Shown: positions 1 to 8,380, counted from the stretch's first letter. The stretch: 48,364 bases of DNA from CADEFF01 sp964569315 (GCA_964569315.1 CAZMUZ010000015.1:1-48364), one strand, 5' to 3'. A program made the numbers and translations. The notes: generated by a model from the letters alone, not told the origin.

Positions 1-60
1 CCGCTTAGTCCCGGCCCGCTTAGTCCCGGCCCGCTTAGTCCCGGCCCGCTTAGTCCCGGT
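1..60. repeat. Four tandem copies of a 15-bp unit at the window edge
   Basis: The unit CCGCTTAGTCCCGGC is repeated head to tail four times; the last base of the fourth copy is T. Read on the minus strand each unit carries an in-frame TAA, and the fourth copy (46-60) is the true 3' end of the aldolase-like gene. The array may continue to the left of the window. It looks like a replication-slippage duplication of a gene end, or a contig-end artefact. Confidence 0.9.
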
Positions 61-817
61 AAGACGGATCCTTGGCGTCGAGCAGCCGCTTCGCCTCCTC
101 GAAATGCACGAAGGCGGTTTCGGCGAAGCCGTCCCACCCCTGCGCGGTGCGCTCGGCCAGCTCGTGCGGCATGACGTTGAGCGCCTGCCCGGTCGAATAG
201 GCAAGCACCATCGTGCGGCAGGCGCGCTCCAGGTAATAGAGATCGTCGAACGCCTCGGCCACCGTGTCGGCCATGCAGAGCACGCCGTGATTGCCGAGCA
301 TCATCGTCCGGTGGTTGCCGATCGCCTGCACCAGCCGGCGGCCCTCCGCCTCGTTGTCGGCGATGCCGCCGAAGCCGCGATCGATGCCGAGGCGGTTGTA
401 GTAGCGCGCCGTGTTCTGCTCGATCGGCTTCAGGCTCGGATCGGCGAGGCCGGCGAGGGCGGTCGCGTAGGGCGGGTGGCAATGCAGGATGCAGCGCGCC
501 TGCGGCAGCGAGCCATGGACCGCGCCATGGATGCACCAGGCGGAGGGATCCGGCGCATCCGGCCGATTCATCGTCTCCGGGTCGTCCGCATCGAGCAGCA
601 TCAGGTCGCTCGCCTTGATGCGGGCGAAATGCCGCCATTTCGGGTTCATCAGGAATTTCTTGCCGTCGTTCGAGACGGCAAGGCTGAAATGGTTGGCGAC
701 GGCCTCGTGCCAGCCATTCTCGACGGCGAGGCGGAAGGCGGCCGCAAGGTCGACGCGGAGCTGCCACTCCTCGCTGTCGCGCTTCGGGTGGCGGCTGAAA
801 TTGGTCACGCTGGCCAT
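50..817 (-). CDS. Class II aldolase/adducin family protein
   Basis: This 255-residue protein belongs to the class II aldolase/adducin family, zinc-dependent cytosolic enzymes that cleave or epimerise sugar phosphates or related hydroxy-acids. The metal-site motif HCHPPYATA (residues 112-120, with His112 and His114) and GNHGVL (175-180, with His177) are both present, and the length is typical. I chose the ATG at 817 because AGGAGC lies about 8 nt upstream and the residues before it are low-complexity. The actual substrate cannot be told; the adducin-like subgroup often has no known reaction. The stop codon sits inside the 15-bp tandem repeat. The gene seems monocistronic, with a 149-nt gap to the gene upstream. 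Confidence 0.88.
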   Translation of the reverse strand: MASVTNFSRHPKRDSEEWQLRVDLAAAFRLAVENGWHEAVANHFSLAVSNDGKKFLMNPKWRHFARIKASDLMLLDADDPETMNRPDAPDPSAWCIHGAVHGSLPQARCILHCHPPYATALAGLADPSLKPIEQNTARYYNRLGIDRGFGGIADNEAEGRRLVQAIGNHRTMMLGNHGVLCMADTVAEAFDDLYYLERACRTMVLAYSTGQALNVMPHELAERTAQGWDGFAETAFVHFEEAKRLLDAKDPSYRD

Positions 818-913
818 GAACGGAGCTCCTGGGCGATCCGGCGGGCCCCGATAATCGCCCGGAATCCGGGGCGGCCGCAATATCGACCGGAGGGGAGGGT
901 GTACGGCAATAGC

Positions 914-962
914 GGGGCGCTGCCGGCGGCAGCGCCCCTAATGGTGCCCATCCTCTGGCACC
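914..962 (-). terminator. Double hairpin after the DUF2711-like gene
   Basis: Read on the minus strand, the sequence just after the stop at 967 folds into two hairpins: GGTGCC with GGCACC (943-962), then an 11-bp perfect stem GGGGCGCTGCC with GGCAGCGCCCC around a 3-nt loop (914-938). There is no proper T-run, so intrinsic termination is plausible but not certain. Confidence 0.45.
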
Positions 963-966
963 TTCC

Positions 967-1800
967 CTAAGCTTCGCTGTCGATGGCGCGCTGCTCCTCG
1001 GGAGTCATCCACCAGAGGTCGGAGGTAGTCGCATCGCACCAGAAACCGTCGAAAATGCCTGACAGAGGGACCTTCTCCAGACGTTCGCGAGTTCCGCAGA
1101 TCAAGGTGAAAAAGCTATCAAACTCCACGGAAATCAGGAGCGAACGATCCGACGCAAAGAGATTCCTCGACGTGTTCCTGATATCGAAACTGAGAAAATC
1201 CCACGGCTCCGGACCCGTGAGTTCGTCGAGAGCGACCTCGATGGCCGTCTCTCCGAACTCGTCGCCGCATTCGACGCGTTCCACGCCGGCGGAAGCAAAG
1301 ATGCGGCCGATGTCCCGCTGCATGCGGGGTTGAAACATGCCTTCTGTCGGCCGAAACACCGACATGTCGTTGCAGCAGCGTTCCAGCCGGTCATTTGCTT
1401 CGGGGTCTGCATAGCGCGATATCAATGCGCCGATGCCGGTCAGCAACGCGCGGTTCAACCTGGCAGTATTGAATCCGGCCTCGGCGCAGACCGCTGTCCA
1501 TGAAACCGAGCGGCCGAATTCCCTCTCGATGCGGTAGATATCCCGCCAAAGCTCTTTCGGTCGTGCGCTCGACTCTCGGCCGAATGTATAGAGCTCGGCA
1601 ACCAGATCATAGGGTTCGTCAGTGCCGGACCCGGCACCCATCTGCCGCAACAAGGCTGCAGCCGGAGACGCCATGCCCGTGACATCGCGAAAGGGGTGAA
1701 ACGCGATGAATGCCGCGTCGTAAGCGCCGCGATAGCATTCGATCAAGGGCTTCGTGCCCGCGCCCTGATAGATCGTCCGCGGATCGATCGTCTTTGCCAT
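967..1800 (-). CDS. DUF2711-like protein of unknown function
   Basis: This is a 277-residue soluble-looking protein with no signal peptide or membrane segment. From memory its pattern resembles DUF2711 (Bacillus YwbB-type): AFHPFRDV near residue 35, a central WTAVCAEAG...LLTGIGAL stretch, and a C-terminal LLISVEFDSFFTLICG segment. No catalytic motif can be named. The gene is visibly less GC-rich than its neighbours and uses more A/T-ending codons, which suggests later acquisition. It stands alone, with a double hairpin just downstream. The family assignment rests on remembered sequences and is moderate; the existence of the gene is fairly secure. Confidence 0.65.
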   Translation of the reverse strand: MAKTIDPRTIYQGAGTKPLIECYRGAYDAAFIAFHPFRDVTGMASPAAALLRQMGAGSGTDEPYDLVAELYTFGRESSARPKELWRDIYRIEREFGRSVSWTAVCAEAGFNTARLNRALLTGIGALISRYADPEANDRLERCCNDMSVFRPTEGMFQPRMQRDIGRIFASAGVERVECGDEFGETAIEVALDELTGPEPWDFLSFDIRNTSRNLFASDRSLLISVEFDSFFTLICGTRERLEKVPLSGIFDGFWCDATTSDLWWMTPEEQRAIDSEA

Positions 1801-1854
1801 CGCCGAGTTTTGCGAACCGGCAACAGGGGCGCAAGCCTGCCTGGCGACAGGTCC

Positions 1855-2874
1855 TCAGGCCGCCGGGGCGTCCTTGCCTTCGCGGGCGAGGCTGTCGCGG
1901 GCCGCGGCGGTGAGCTCGAAGGAGCGGAGCCGGGCGCGGTGATCGTAGAGCGAGGCGGTGATCATCAGCTCGTCGGCGCGCGTCTTCTCGATGAGGTCGG
2001 CGAGGCCCTGGCGCACGGTCTCCGGCGACCCCACCACGGAGACAGAGAGCGAGCGCTCGACCCCCAGCCGCTCGGCGTCCGACCAGAAGCCCGCCATGTC
2101 GGCGAGCGGCGGCGGCACCCGCCCGGGGTTGCCGCGCCTGAGCCGCACGAATTGCTGCTGCAGGGAGGTGAAGAGGATACGCGCCTCCGCGTCCGTCGCG
2201 GCCGCGATCACGTTCACGCCGATCATCGCATAGGGCCTGTCGAGCTGCGCCGAGGGCTCGAAGCGCGTGCGATAGATCTCGAGCGCCTGTTCCATCGCGT
2301 CCGGCGCGAAATGCGAGGCGAAGGCATAGGGCAGCCCCAGCATCGCCGCGAGCTGCGCGCCATAGAGGCTCGAGCCCAGGATCCAGAGCGGCACATTGAG
2401 CCCTTCGCCCGGCACGGCATGGACCTTCTGGTCGGGATGCGGCGTGCCGAACAGCGCCTGCAGCTCAAGCACGTCCTGCGGGAAGGTATCGACGCTCATA
2501 TCCATGTGGCGCCGGAGCGCGTGGGCGGTGCGCTGGTCGGTCCCCGGCGCGCGCCCGATCCCGAGGTCGATCCGGCCGGGATAGAGCGATTCGAGCGTGC
2601 CGAACTGCTCGGCAATGACCAGCGGCGAATGGTTCGGCAGCATGATGCCGCCGGAGCCGACGCGGATCGTCTTCGTGCCGCCCGCCACATGGCCGATCAC
2701 GAGGGAGGTCGCGGCGCTCGCGATGCCCGGCATGTTGTGATGCTCGGCGAGCCAGTAGCGGCGATAGCCCCAGCGCTCCGCATGCTGCGCGAGATCGAGC
2801 GTGTTGCGGAAGGCGTCGCGGGGGGTGGCGCCTTCGATGACCGGCGAGAGGTCGAGCACGGAGAAGGGGATCAT
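1855..2874 (-). CDS. LLM-class flavin-dependent oxidoreductase
   Basis: This 339-residue protein is a bacterial luciferase-like (LLM) flavin oxidoreductase that would use reduced FMN, usually from a separate reductase, to oxidise an organic substrate. It opens with the PFSVLDLSPV strand and carries AEHHNMPGIAS (about 43-53), GSGGIMLPNHSPLVIAEQFG (about 74-93) and GRIDLGIGRAPGT, all typical of the YhbW/MsnO8-like subgroup. The C-terminal GSPETVRQGL segment is also a family mark. The gene follows the aldo/keto reductase on the same strand after about 50 nt, so the two may be co-transcribed. The substrate cannot be deduced. Confidence 0.88.
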   Translation of the reverse strand: MIPFSVLDLSPVIEGATPRDAFRNTLDLAQHAERWGYRRYWLAEHHNMPGIASAATSLVIGHVAGGTKTIRVGSGGIMLPNHSPLVIAEQFGTLESLYPGRIDLGIGRAPGTDQRTAHALRRHMDMSVDTFPQDVLELQALFGTPHPDQKVHAVPGEGLNVPLWILGSSLYGAQLAAMLGLPYAFASHFAPDAMEQALEIYRTRFEPSAQLDRPYAMIGVNVIAAATDAEARILFTSLQQQFVRLRRGNPGRVPPPLADMAGFWSDAERLGVERSLSVSVVGSPETVRQGLADLIEKTRADELMITASLYDHRARLRSFELTAAARDSLAREGKDAPAA

Positions 2875-2927
2875 CGGTCACCAATAACGGATCGCCGAAG
2901 CTTCGCGAAGCCCCGATAGAGGCTGCC

Positions 2928-3881
2928 TCACCCCTCGATCGCGGCCGCCATGCGCGCGCGCATCGCCGCGTCGGGGAAGGGCCCGAAGCCGGCCCCGGCA
3001 TTGTCCGCCATATGCGCGGGCCGGCCGGTGCCGGGAATGGCGCAGGTGACGGCCGGATGGCCGAGGATGAATTTGAGCAGGATCTGCGCCCAGCTCGCGG
3101 CGCCGATCTCGCCGGCCCAGCCGGGCAAGGGCCGGTCCTTGAGCCGGCGCAGCAGCCCGCCGCCGCCGAACGGCCGGTTGACGAGAATGGCGATGCCGCG
3201 CTCCGCCGCCAGCGGCAGCAACCGCGCCTCGGCCGCGCGGTCGTCCATCGCATAGTTGAGCTGGACGAAATCGACCGGCTCGGCGCGCATCACGGCCTCG
3301 AGCGCGTCGAAGGCGCCGGACGTGTAGTGGGTGATGCCGAGATAGCGGATGCGCCCCTCCGCCTTCCAGCCGCGCAAGGTCGCGAGATGGGTCTGCCAAT
3401 CGACCAGGTTATGGATCTGCATGAGATCGAGACGATCGGTGCGGAGCAGCGCCATCGAGCGTTCCATCTGCGCAATGCCGGACTCGCGGCCGCTGGTCCA
3501 GACCTTGGTCGCGACGAAGGCCTTGTCGCGCGCCTCCATCGCGGCGAGCAGATCGCCGACGACCGCCTCGGCGGCGCCATACATCGGCGAGCTGTCGATC
3601 ACGGCGCCCCCGGCCGCGAAGAGCGCCTCGAGCACGCCCCGCAACGGCGCGCGGTCCGCCGCCGCCGCGCCGACGTCGAAATTGCGCCAGGTGCCGCAGC
3701 CGATGACCGGCAGCATCTCGCCCGTGGCAGGGATTGCCCTCGTTTCCATGGCACCGTCCGTCGCGCTTCGCGACGAGCCTATCGGAGGGAAGGCCGAGGC
3801 CAAAGCGGCGCCGCCGGCAAGCCGCAGGAATCCGGCCCGGCTGATGCGCACGGAATTGCCGTCGATCGGTCTGGCGCTCAT
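2928..3881 (-). CDS. Exported-type aldo/keto reductase
   Basis: A 317-residue aldo/keto reductase, a TIM-barrel NADPH-dependent carbonyl reductase. The catalytic tetrad can be placed: Asp in AVIDSSPMYG, Tyr in the same motif, Lys in VATKVW and His in MQIHNL. Before the barrel lies a signal-like segment (about residues 11-36): ISRAGFLRLAGG followed by an Ala-rich hydrophobic stretch. It mimics a Tat signal (S-R-R-x-F-L-K), but the second arginine is alanine. Family members with such N-termini are often Tat-exported with cofactor bound; export here is inference. The substrate is unknown. It is divergent from the glutathione S-transferase gene across a 260-nt spacer. Confidence 0.85.
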   Translation of the reverse strand: MSARPIDGNSVRISRAGFLRLAGGAALASAFPPIGSSRSATDGAMETRAIPATGEMLPVIGCGTWRNFDVGAAAADRAPLRGVLEALFAAGGAVIDSSPMYGAAEAVVGDLLAAMEARDKAFVATKVWTSGRESGIAQMERSMALLRTDRLDLMQIHNLVDWQTHLATLRGWKAEGRIRYLGITHYTSGAFDALEAVMRAEPVDFVQLNYAMDDRAAEARLLPLAAERGIAILVNRPFGGGGLLRRLKDRPLPGWAGEIGAASWAQILLKFILGHPAVTCAIPGTGRPAHMADNAGAGFGPFPDAAMRARMAAAIEG

Positions 3882-4141
3882 CGGTCCTCCGTCTCGGCTT
3901 CTCTCGGGCGAGCGGATGTCCTCATTCGCGGTCGCCGCCCTTCACATGGGAACGCGCCGCAACGACCGAAAGCCTGCGCCGTCGATCGGCGCAAGCGACC
4001 GCGCGATTACGCCGGCTTCCACCCTCGATCGTCCCCGTCGCCGCCGGCCGGACGCTGGGCTTTCGCCGGCGGGCATCCCTGCCGTAACCTCCTGCCGGCG
4101 GACCCGCGCCGATTCCGAAGGCGGGCGACGAGGCCGATCCG

Positions 4142-4831
4142 ATGACGCTCACGCTCTACAGCCATCCCCTCGCCTCCTTCTGCCACAAGGTGCTGATCGC
4201 GCTTTACGAGAACGGCACGCCCTTCGAGGCGCGGCTCGTCGATCTCGGCGACGATGCCGAGCGCGACCGGTTCCTCGCGCTCTGGCCGGTCGGCAAGATC
4301 CCGGTGCTGCGCGACGCCGCCCGGGACCGCACGGTCCCGGAGACCAGCATCATCATCGAGTATCTGGAACGGCATTATCCCGGGCCCCGGCCCTTGCTGC
4401 CGCGGGATCCCGAGCAGCACCTCGAGGCGCGGCTCTGGGACCGCTTCCACGACCTCTATGTGCAGGGCCCGATGCAGCGGATCGTCGCCGATCGGCTGCG
4501 GCCGGAGGCCGAGCGCGATCCGCGCGGCGTGGCCGAGGCCAGGGCGGCGCTGGAGACCGCCTATGGCATGATCGAGCGGCAGATGGCGGAGAAGACATGG
4601 GTCCTCGGCGACGCCTTCACCATCGCCGATTGCGCGGCGGCGCCGGCGCTCTTTTATGCCCATACGCTGGTCCCCTTCGCGGCCGGCCATAGCCGGACCG
4701 CCCGCTACCTCGAGCGGCTGATGGAGCGCCCCTCCTTCGCGCGCGTCCTCGCCGAAGCCGGGCCCTACTTCCAGTATTATCCTTTCCGCGACTCGCTGCC
4801 GGCGCGGTTCCGCGGCGCGCCCCTGCGCTGA
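4142..4831 (+). CDS. Glutathione S-transferase family protein
   Basis: A 229-residue cytosolic glutathione S-transferase. The N-terminal thioredoxin-like domain has YSHPLASFCHKV (active-site region, residues 5-16), GKIPVL with the cis-proline (about 54-59) and ETSIIIEYL, the glutathione-binding Glu-Thr/Ser motif (about 69-77). The C-terminal helical domain includes the FTIADCAAAPAL N-capping box. The likely role is conjugation of glutathione to electrophiles or a related reaction; the substrate is unknown. It begins a plus-strand pair with the membrane protein 20 nt downstream. Confidence 0.9.
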   Translation: MTLTLYSHPLASFCHKVLIALYENGTPFEARLVDLGDDAERDRFLALWPVGKIPVLRDAARDRTVPETSIIIEYLERHYPGPRPLLPRDPEQHLEARLWDRFHDLYVQGPMQRIVADRLRPEAERDPRGVAEARAALETAYGMIERQMAEKTWVLGDAFTIADCAAAPALFYAHTLVPFAAGHSRTARYLERLMERPSFARVLAEAGPYFQYYPFRDSLPARFRGAPLR

Positions 4832-4851
4832 AGGACAAGACGGCACTCCCC

Positions 4852-5721
4852 ATGCGCAATACCGGCGTCCGCAATCCCGTTCTCAACAGCTGGATCGCGT
4901 TTGCGATCTGCGTCGCCGGAATCGGCGGGATCCTGTTCGGCACGGTCGAGATGAACCGGCTCGGCCACGAGACGGGGGCCTCCGCGATCTCGATCGGCCT
5001 CGGCATCGTCGCCGCCGTCATCGGCGCCGCCATGACCGCCAATTTTCTGCGCGCCGTGGCGGTGATCAGGGCGATCCGGAGCGGCCGTCACGAGATCGCC
5101 CGCTGGACCGTCACCGCGGACGAGTTCGACGCCTTTCGCGAGAGCGACCGGCGGCGCAATGCGCTCGGCCCCGACTATCGGAACGACTACCGCCCGCGCA
5201 AGACGCCGCCCGAAGGGGTCGAGGTCATCTTCGCGCCGGACGGCGTGCTGGTGGGCGGCAGCTATTTCGGCCTGACCACCACCGGCATGTTCCGCTTCGC
5301 GGGCGTGCAGGTCCTTGCGGGAAACCCGATGAGCATCGAGTTCGGCATGGTCCAGACCGCCGTCACCAACACCACGACCCTGCGGACCACACGCTCCGTC
5401 GCGGTGCTGCGCATCCCGATCGCGCGCACCGCAACCGGCGAGGCGTCGCGGGTGCTGAAGCATTTCCGGGATGTGGAAGGCCGCCGCATCATCGTGAATC
5501 CCGGCCATTGGCAGAGGAAAATCCGCATCGGACTCTGGGCGACCGCGATCTGCGCCGGAGTCGGAGCGGTGGGTTTCGGCTGGGGGTCGCTGCAGGAGTC
5601 GGCCGGCGTCCTGCCCCTCCTCATGGCGGTGGCCGGCGCGGTCGGCGGCCTCGGCGGGCTGGTGCTCGCCTATGCGGCCTGGGTCATGAAACGGAAGCAA
5701 TATCGGGGCGCGCAGGTTTGA
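4852..5721 (+). CDS. Membrane protein of unknown function
   Basis: I do not recognise the family. The 289-residue product has two N-terminal transmembrane segments (about 13-35 and 43-70), a soluble middle domain of roughly 150 residues and two C-terminal transmembrane segments (about 226-245 and 253-276), ending in a short basic tail (KRKQYRG). The central part is rich in beta-prone sequence and Thr/Arg (TTTLRTTRSVAVLRIP), reminiscent of PH-like membrane-anchored domains, but that is only an impression. It starts 20 nt after the glutathione S-transferase, so co-transcription is likely. A palindromic repeat pair follows the stop. Confidence 0.7.
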   Translation: MRNTGVRNPVLNSWIAFAICVAGIGGILFGTVEMNRLGHETGASAISIGLGIVAAVIGAAMTANFLRAVAVIRAIRSGRHEIARWTVTADEFDAFRESDRRRNALGPDYRNDYRPRKTPPEGVEVIFAPDGVLVGGSYFGLTTTGMFRFAGVQVLAGNPMSIEFGMVQTAVTNTTTLRTTRSVAVLRIPIARTATGEASRVLKHFRDVEGRRIIVNPGHWQRKIRIGLWATAICAGVGAVGFGWGSLQESAGVLPLLMAVAGAVGGLGGLVLAYAAWVMKRKQYRGAQV

Positions 5722-5746
5722 CCTCCTCGCCCCTCAACCTCCCCCT

Positions 5747-5863
5747 GTCATGTTCGGGCTTGACCCGAACATCCATGGCGGAGGGAGGCTCCGGCGATCG
5801 CACGCGCAGGTTTCGCGCCCCGGCGCAATGGACCCTCGGGTCAAGCCCGAGGGTGACGTCAGG
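5747..5863. repeat. Inverted pair of REP-like palindromes
   Basis: Two versions of an alphaproteobacterial palindromic repeat lie head to head: GTTCGGG-CTTGA-CCCGAAC (5752-5770) flanked by TGTCAT and ATCCATGG, and ACCCTCGGG-TCAAG-CCCGAGGGT (5832-5854) flanked by CAATGG and GACGTCAGG. The second is the first in inverted orientation, giving a BIME-like mosaic between convergent genes. It could act as a bidirectional transcription barrier. Confidence 0.8.
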
Positions 5864-5892
5864 CAGGGCGTCTGACGCGACGTCGGGCGGCG

Positions 5893-6348
5893 CTACCGCA
5901 CCACATGCCACTCGCCGTGATAATTGTCGCCCGTCATGTCGCCGGGCTTCTTGTCCTGGATGAAGCCGTAGAGCGGCATGCCGTCATGCGCCCACTGCAT
6001 CCTTCCGTCGCTGCGCGTCACGATCGTAAGACGGCCGGTCGGCTGTGCCATCGAATCGGCGTAGGTCGGTGGCCAGTATTCCGCGCATTCGCCGTAGCAA
6101 TTGGAGGTGCCGGGCGTGTCCTTGTCGTAGGTGTAGAGCGTCATGCCGGTCGGCGAGACGAGCACGCTGCCCGTGCCGGTCGGCATCATCCGCAGCGAGG
6201 ATTCGCTTGCGGAAGAGGAGCTGTAGGTGGAACTCGACTGGCTCGAAGTGGCCACGGACGGCTCATAGTCACGGTAGGTGCAGGCGGCGAGCAGCGCGAG
6301 CGTGGCCGCTGCACCGATGCCTCGCCATGAATGGTCGAGAATCGACAT
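5893..6348 (-). CDS. COG4315-type lipoprotein with Y-x-[FWY]-x-x-D repeats
   Basis: A 151-residue predicted lipoprotein. The signal peptide ends in the lipobox LAAC (Cys about residue 20), followed by a serine-rich linker (about 28-50) and a domain with two copies of the secreted-repeat motif: YTYDKD in LYTYDKD and YGFIQD in LYGFIQD. This is the lipoprotein_15/COG4315 family (about 120-150 residues), whose function is unknown; two cysteines (SNCYGECAEYWPP) sit between the repeats. I chose the ATG at 6348 because it gives a clean signal peptide and has AAGGGAA upstream. It is predicted to be anchored to a membrane facing the periplasm. It is divergent from the SDR gene. Confidence 0.88.
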   Translation of the reverse strand: MSILDHSWRGIGAAATLALLAACTYRDYEPSVATSSQSSSTYSSSSASESSLRMMPTGTGSVLVSPTGMTLYTYDKDTPGTSNCYGECAEYWPPTYADSMAQPTGRLTIVTRSDGRMQWAHDGMPLYGFIQDKKPGDMTGDNYHGEWHVVR

Positions 6349-6592
6349 GTCGTTTCCCTTTTCTTCCCTGAGCGCGAGGCGGAAAAGCGGGAACGAAGAT
6401 CGGACCCGCCATGCCTCGTTCCGAACAACCGGCCCGCCGCTGCCCCGTTCCCTTCCCCGGCGAACACGCATTCGTGAGACGCCCGCCACGCGCCCGCGAC
6501 ACAGTTTTCGCCCGTCTCGCGCGCTGCCCCTTCCGCAACTATCCTGTCGGATCCGTCGGCAGAAATTCGGACGAGAAACGGTGGAATCGACC

Positions 6593-7501
6593 ATGGCCCT
6601 GCAAGGAAAGGTGGCGCTCGTCGCCGGCGCGACACGCGGCGCCGGGCGCGGCATCGCCGCGGAGCTGGGGGCCGCCGGCGCCACGGTCTATGTCACGGGC
6701 CGCACCACCCGGCAGCAGCGCTCGGACTATGACCGGCCGGAAACCATCGAGGAGACGGCCGAGCTCGTCACCGCGCTCGGCGGCCGCGGCATCGCGATCC
6801 GGGTCGATCATCTCGTTTCCGACGAAGTGCGCGATCTCGTGGCACGCCTCCGCGCCGAGGCGGGCCGGCTCGACATCCTCGTCAACGACGTCTGGGGCGG
6901 CGAGACGCTCAAGGAATGGAACAAGCCGGTCTGGGAGCATAATCTCGAGAACGGCCTGCGGCTCCTGCGCCTCCAGATCGAGACCCATCTCATCACCGCG
7001 CATCATGCGCTGCCGCTCCTGATCGAGCGGCCGGGCGGATTGCTGGTCGAGGTGACGGACGGCACCCCCGGCTACAACGACACGCATTACCGGATCAATC
7101 CCTTCTACGACCTCGCCAAGGTGGCGGTCACGCGCATGGCCTGGGCCCATGCGAAGGACCTGGCGCCGCACGGCGCCACGGCGGTCTCGATCACGCCCGG
7201 CTGGCTCCGCTCCGAGATGATGCTGGAGATCTTCGGCGTGCGGGAGGAGAACTGGCGCGAGGCGACGGCGCGCATCCCGCATTTCGCGATCTCGGAGACG
7301 CCGCGCTTCGTCGGCCGCGCCGTGGCGGCGCTCGCGGCCGATCCGGACCGCGCCCGCTGGAACGGCGAGGCGGTCTCGAGCGGCCAGCTCGCCAGGATCT
7401 ACGGTTTCACCGACCTCGACGGCTCGCGGCCCGACGCCTGGCGCTATGTCGTGGAGGTGCAGGATGCCGGCAAGCCCGCCGACACGACGGGCTATCGGTG
7501 A
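6593..7501 (+). CDS. SDR family oxidoreductase
   Basis: A 302-residue short-chain dehydrogenase/reductase. The nucleotide-binding glycine motif is AGATRGAGRG (residues 11-20, in place of TGxxxGxG), and the catalytic YxxxK is Tyr172-Lys176 in FYDLAKVAVTR. The usual NNAG motif is replaced by NDVWGG (98-103), as in a divergent SDR subgroup. The reaction should be NAD(P)-dependent oxidation or reduction of an alcohol or carbonyl; the substrate is unknown. The ATG at 6593 gives the standard N-terminus (MALQGKVALVAG); a GTG 12 nt upstream is the alternative. The SRPBCC gene follows after 25 nt, so the two probably form an operon. Confidence 0.88.
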   Translation: MALQGKVALVAGATRGAGRGIAAELGAAGATVYVTGRTTRQQRSDYDRPETIEETAELVTALGGRGIAIRVDHLVSDEVRDLVARLRAEAGRLDILVNDVWGGETLKEWNKPVWEHNLENGLRLLRLQIETHLITAHHALPLLIERPGGLLVEVTDGTPGYNDTHYRINPFYDLAKVAVTRMAWAHAKDLAPHGATAVSITPGWLRSEMMLEIFGVREENWREATARIPHFAISETPRFVGRAVAALAADPDRARWNGEAVSSGQLARIYGFTDLDGSRPDAWRYVVEVQDAGKPADTTGYR

Positions 7502-7526
7502 GCCGCGCTTTCGCCGGAGGACACCG

Positions 7527-7997
7527 ATGACGGCCACCCGGGTCCGGCAGCATTTCAAGGCGCCGCGCGCCGCCGTCTATCGCGCGCTCCTCGATCCGAA
7601 GGCGGTCGCGCAATGGATGGTACCGACCGGGATGACGAGCGAGGTTCATTTTTTCGAGCCTCGCGAAGGCGGCCGGTTCCGCATCTCGCTCACTTACGAG
7701 GCGCCGACCGGCGCCGGCAAGACGACCCCGCAGACCGACACGCATCACGGCCGTTTCCTGCGGCTGGTGCCGGAGCGGGAGGTAGTCGAGACCGTCGCGT
7801 TCGAGACGGCCGATCCCGCGATGCAGGGCGAGATGCGGATCGTCATGACCCTCGCCGATGCCGCGGACGGCGGCACCGACCTCGTCGCGCTGCATGACGA
7901 TCTGCCGACCGGCCTTTCGCCGGCCGACAACGAAGCCGGCTGGAAAATGTCGCTCGCGAAGCTCGCCGCGCTGGTCGAGGCCGGCTGCGGCCCCTGA
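7527..7997 (+). CDS. SRPBCC (AHSA1-like) domain protein
   Basis: A 156-residue START/SRPBCC-fold protein of the AHSA1 (activator of Hsp90 ATPase homologue) type. The N-terminal helix motif FKAPRAAVYRALLDPKAVAQWM (here split for reading: FKAPRAAVYRALL then DPKAVAQWM, residues 9-30) and the C-terminal GWKMSLAKLAALVE are diagnostic. These proteins have a hydrophobic cavity for small ligands; no function can be assigned. GGAGG lies upstream of the ATG at 7527. It follows the SDR gene by 25 nt and may act on the same small molecule, which is inference. Confidence 0.85.
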   Translation: MTATRVRQHFKAPRAAVYRALLDPKAVAQWMVPTGMTSEVHFFEPREGGRFRISLTYEAPTGAGKTTPQTDTHHGRFLRLVPEREVVETVAFETADPAMQGEMRIVMTLADAADGGTDLVALHDDLPTGLSPADNEAGWKMSLAKLAALVEAGCGP

Positions 7998-8126
7998 CGG
8001 CGCCGACGAATGGCGGGCTGTCGCTGCCGACGCCGATAGGTTCGCCCCGCGGGAAACGGCTATACTCGCCCGATACCGATGCCGCGCCGGGCGTCGAGGA
8101 TGAACCTCCCCACGAAGGAAATCGCC

Positions 8127-8333
8127 ATGGCCGATGCTTCCCGAAACCGCGGACCCGCCGATCCCGCCCGCGTGAATCTCGAGGACCGGCTGGAACGGCT
8201 CTATTGGTGCCGGAAATGGGGCGTGAGCGAAATCCAGCTCCGCGCCGCCGTCAAGGCCGCGGGCGATTCGGCCGCCGCGGTGGACCGGCAGATTCAGCGG
8301 AAGAAGCTCGACGGCAATATCGGCCGCAACTGA
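8127..8333 (+). CDS. DUF3606 domain small protein
   Basis: A 68-residue protein matching the DUF3606 pattern: a short N-terminal tail, VNLEDRLERLYWCRKWGVSE (residues 23-42), then QLRAAVKAAGDSAAAVDRQI (about 44-63). The family is widespread in proteobacteria, helical and without known function, possibly nucleic-acid related. The ATG at 8127 is preceded by AAGGAA at good spacing. It stands between the SRPBCC gene and the tRNA, with a hairpin after the stop. Confidence 0.85.
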   Translation: MADASRNRGPADPARVNLEDRLERLYWCRKWGVSEIQLRAAVKAAGDSAAAVDRQIQRKKLDGNIGRN

Positions 8334-8344
8334 GCCGGCGGCGG

Positions 8345-8380
8345 TCAAGCGCAGGGACCTGTCGTCCAGGTTACGCTTGA
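8345..8380 (+). terminator. Possible hairpin terminator after the DUF3606 gene
   Basis: A nested inverted repeat is visible: outer arms TCAAGCG (8345-8351) and CGCTTGA (8374-8380), inner arms ACCTG (8357-8361) and CAGGT (8367-8371) around TCGTC. It lies 12 nt after the stop codon. There is no T-run after it, so termination is uncertain. Confidence 0.35.

Noticed and set aside
1..60. CRISPR array
   Set aside because: The units are 15 bp with no spacers and no cas genes are present.
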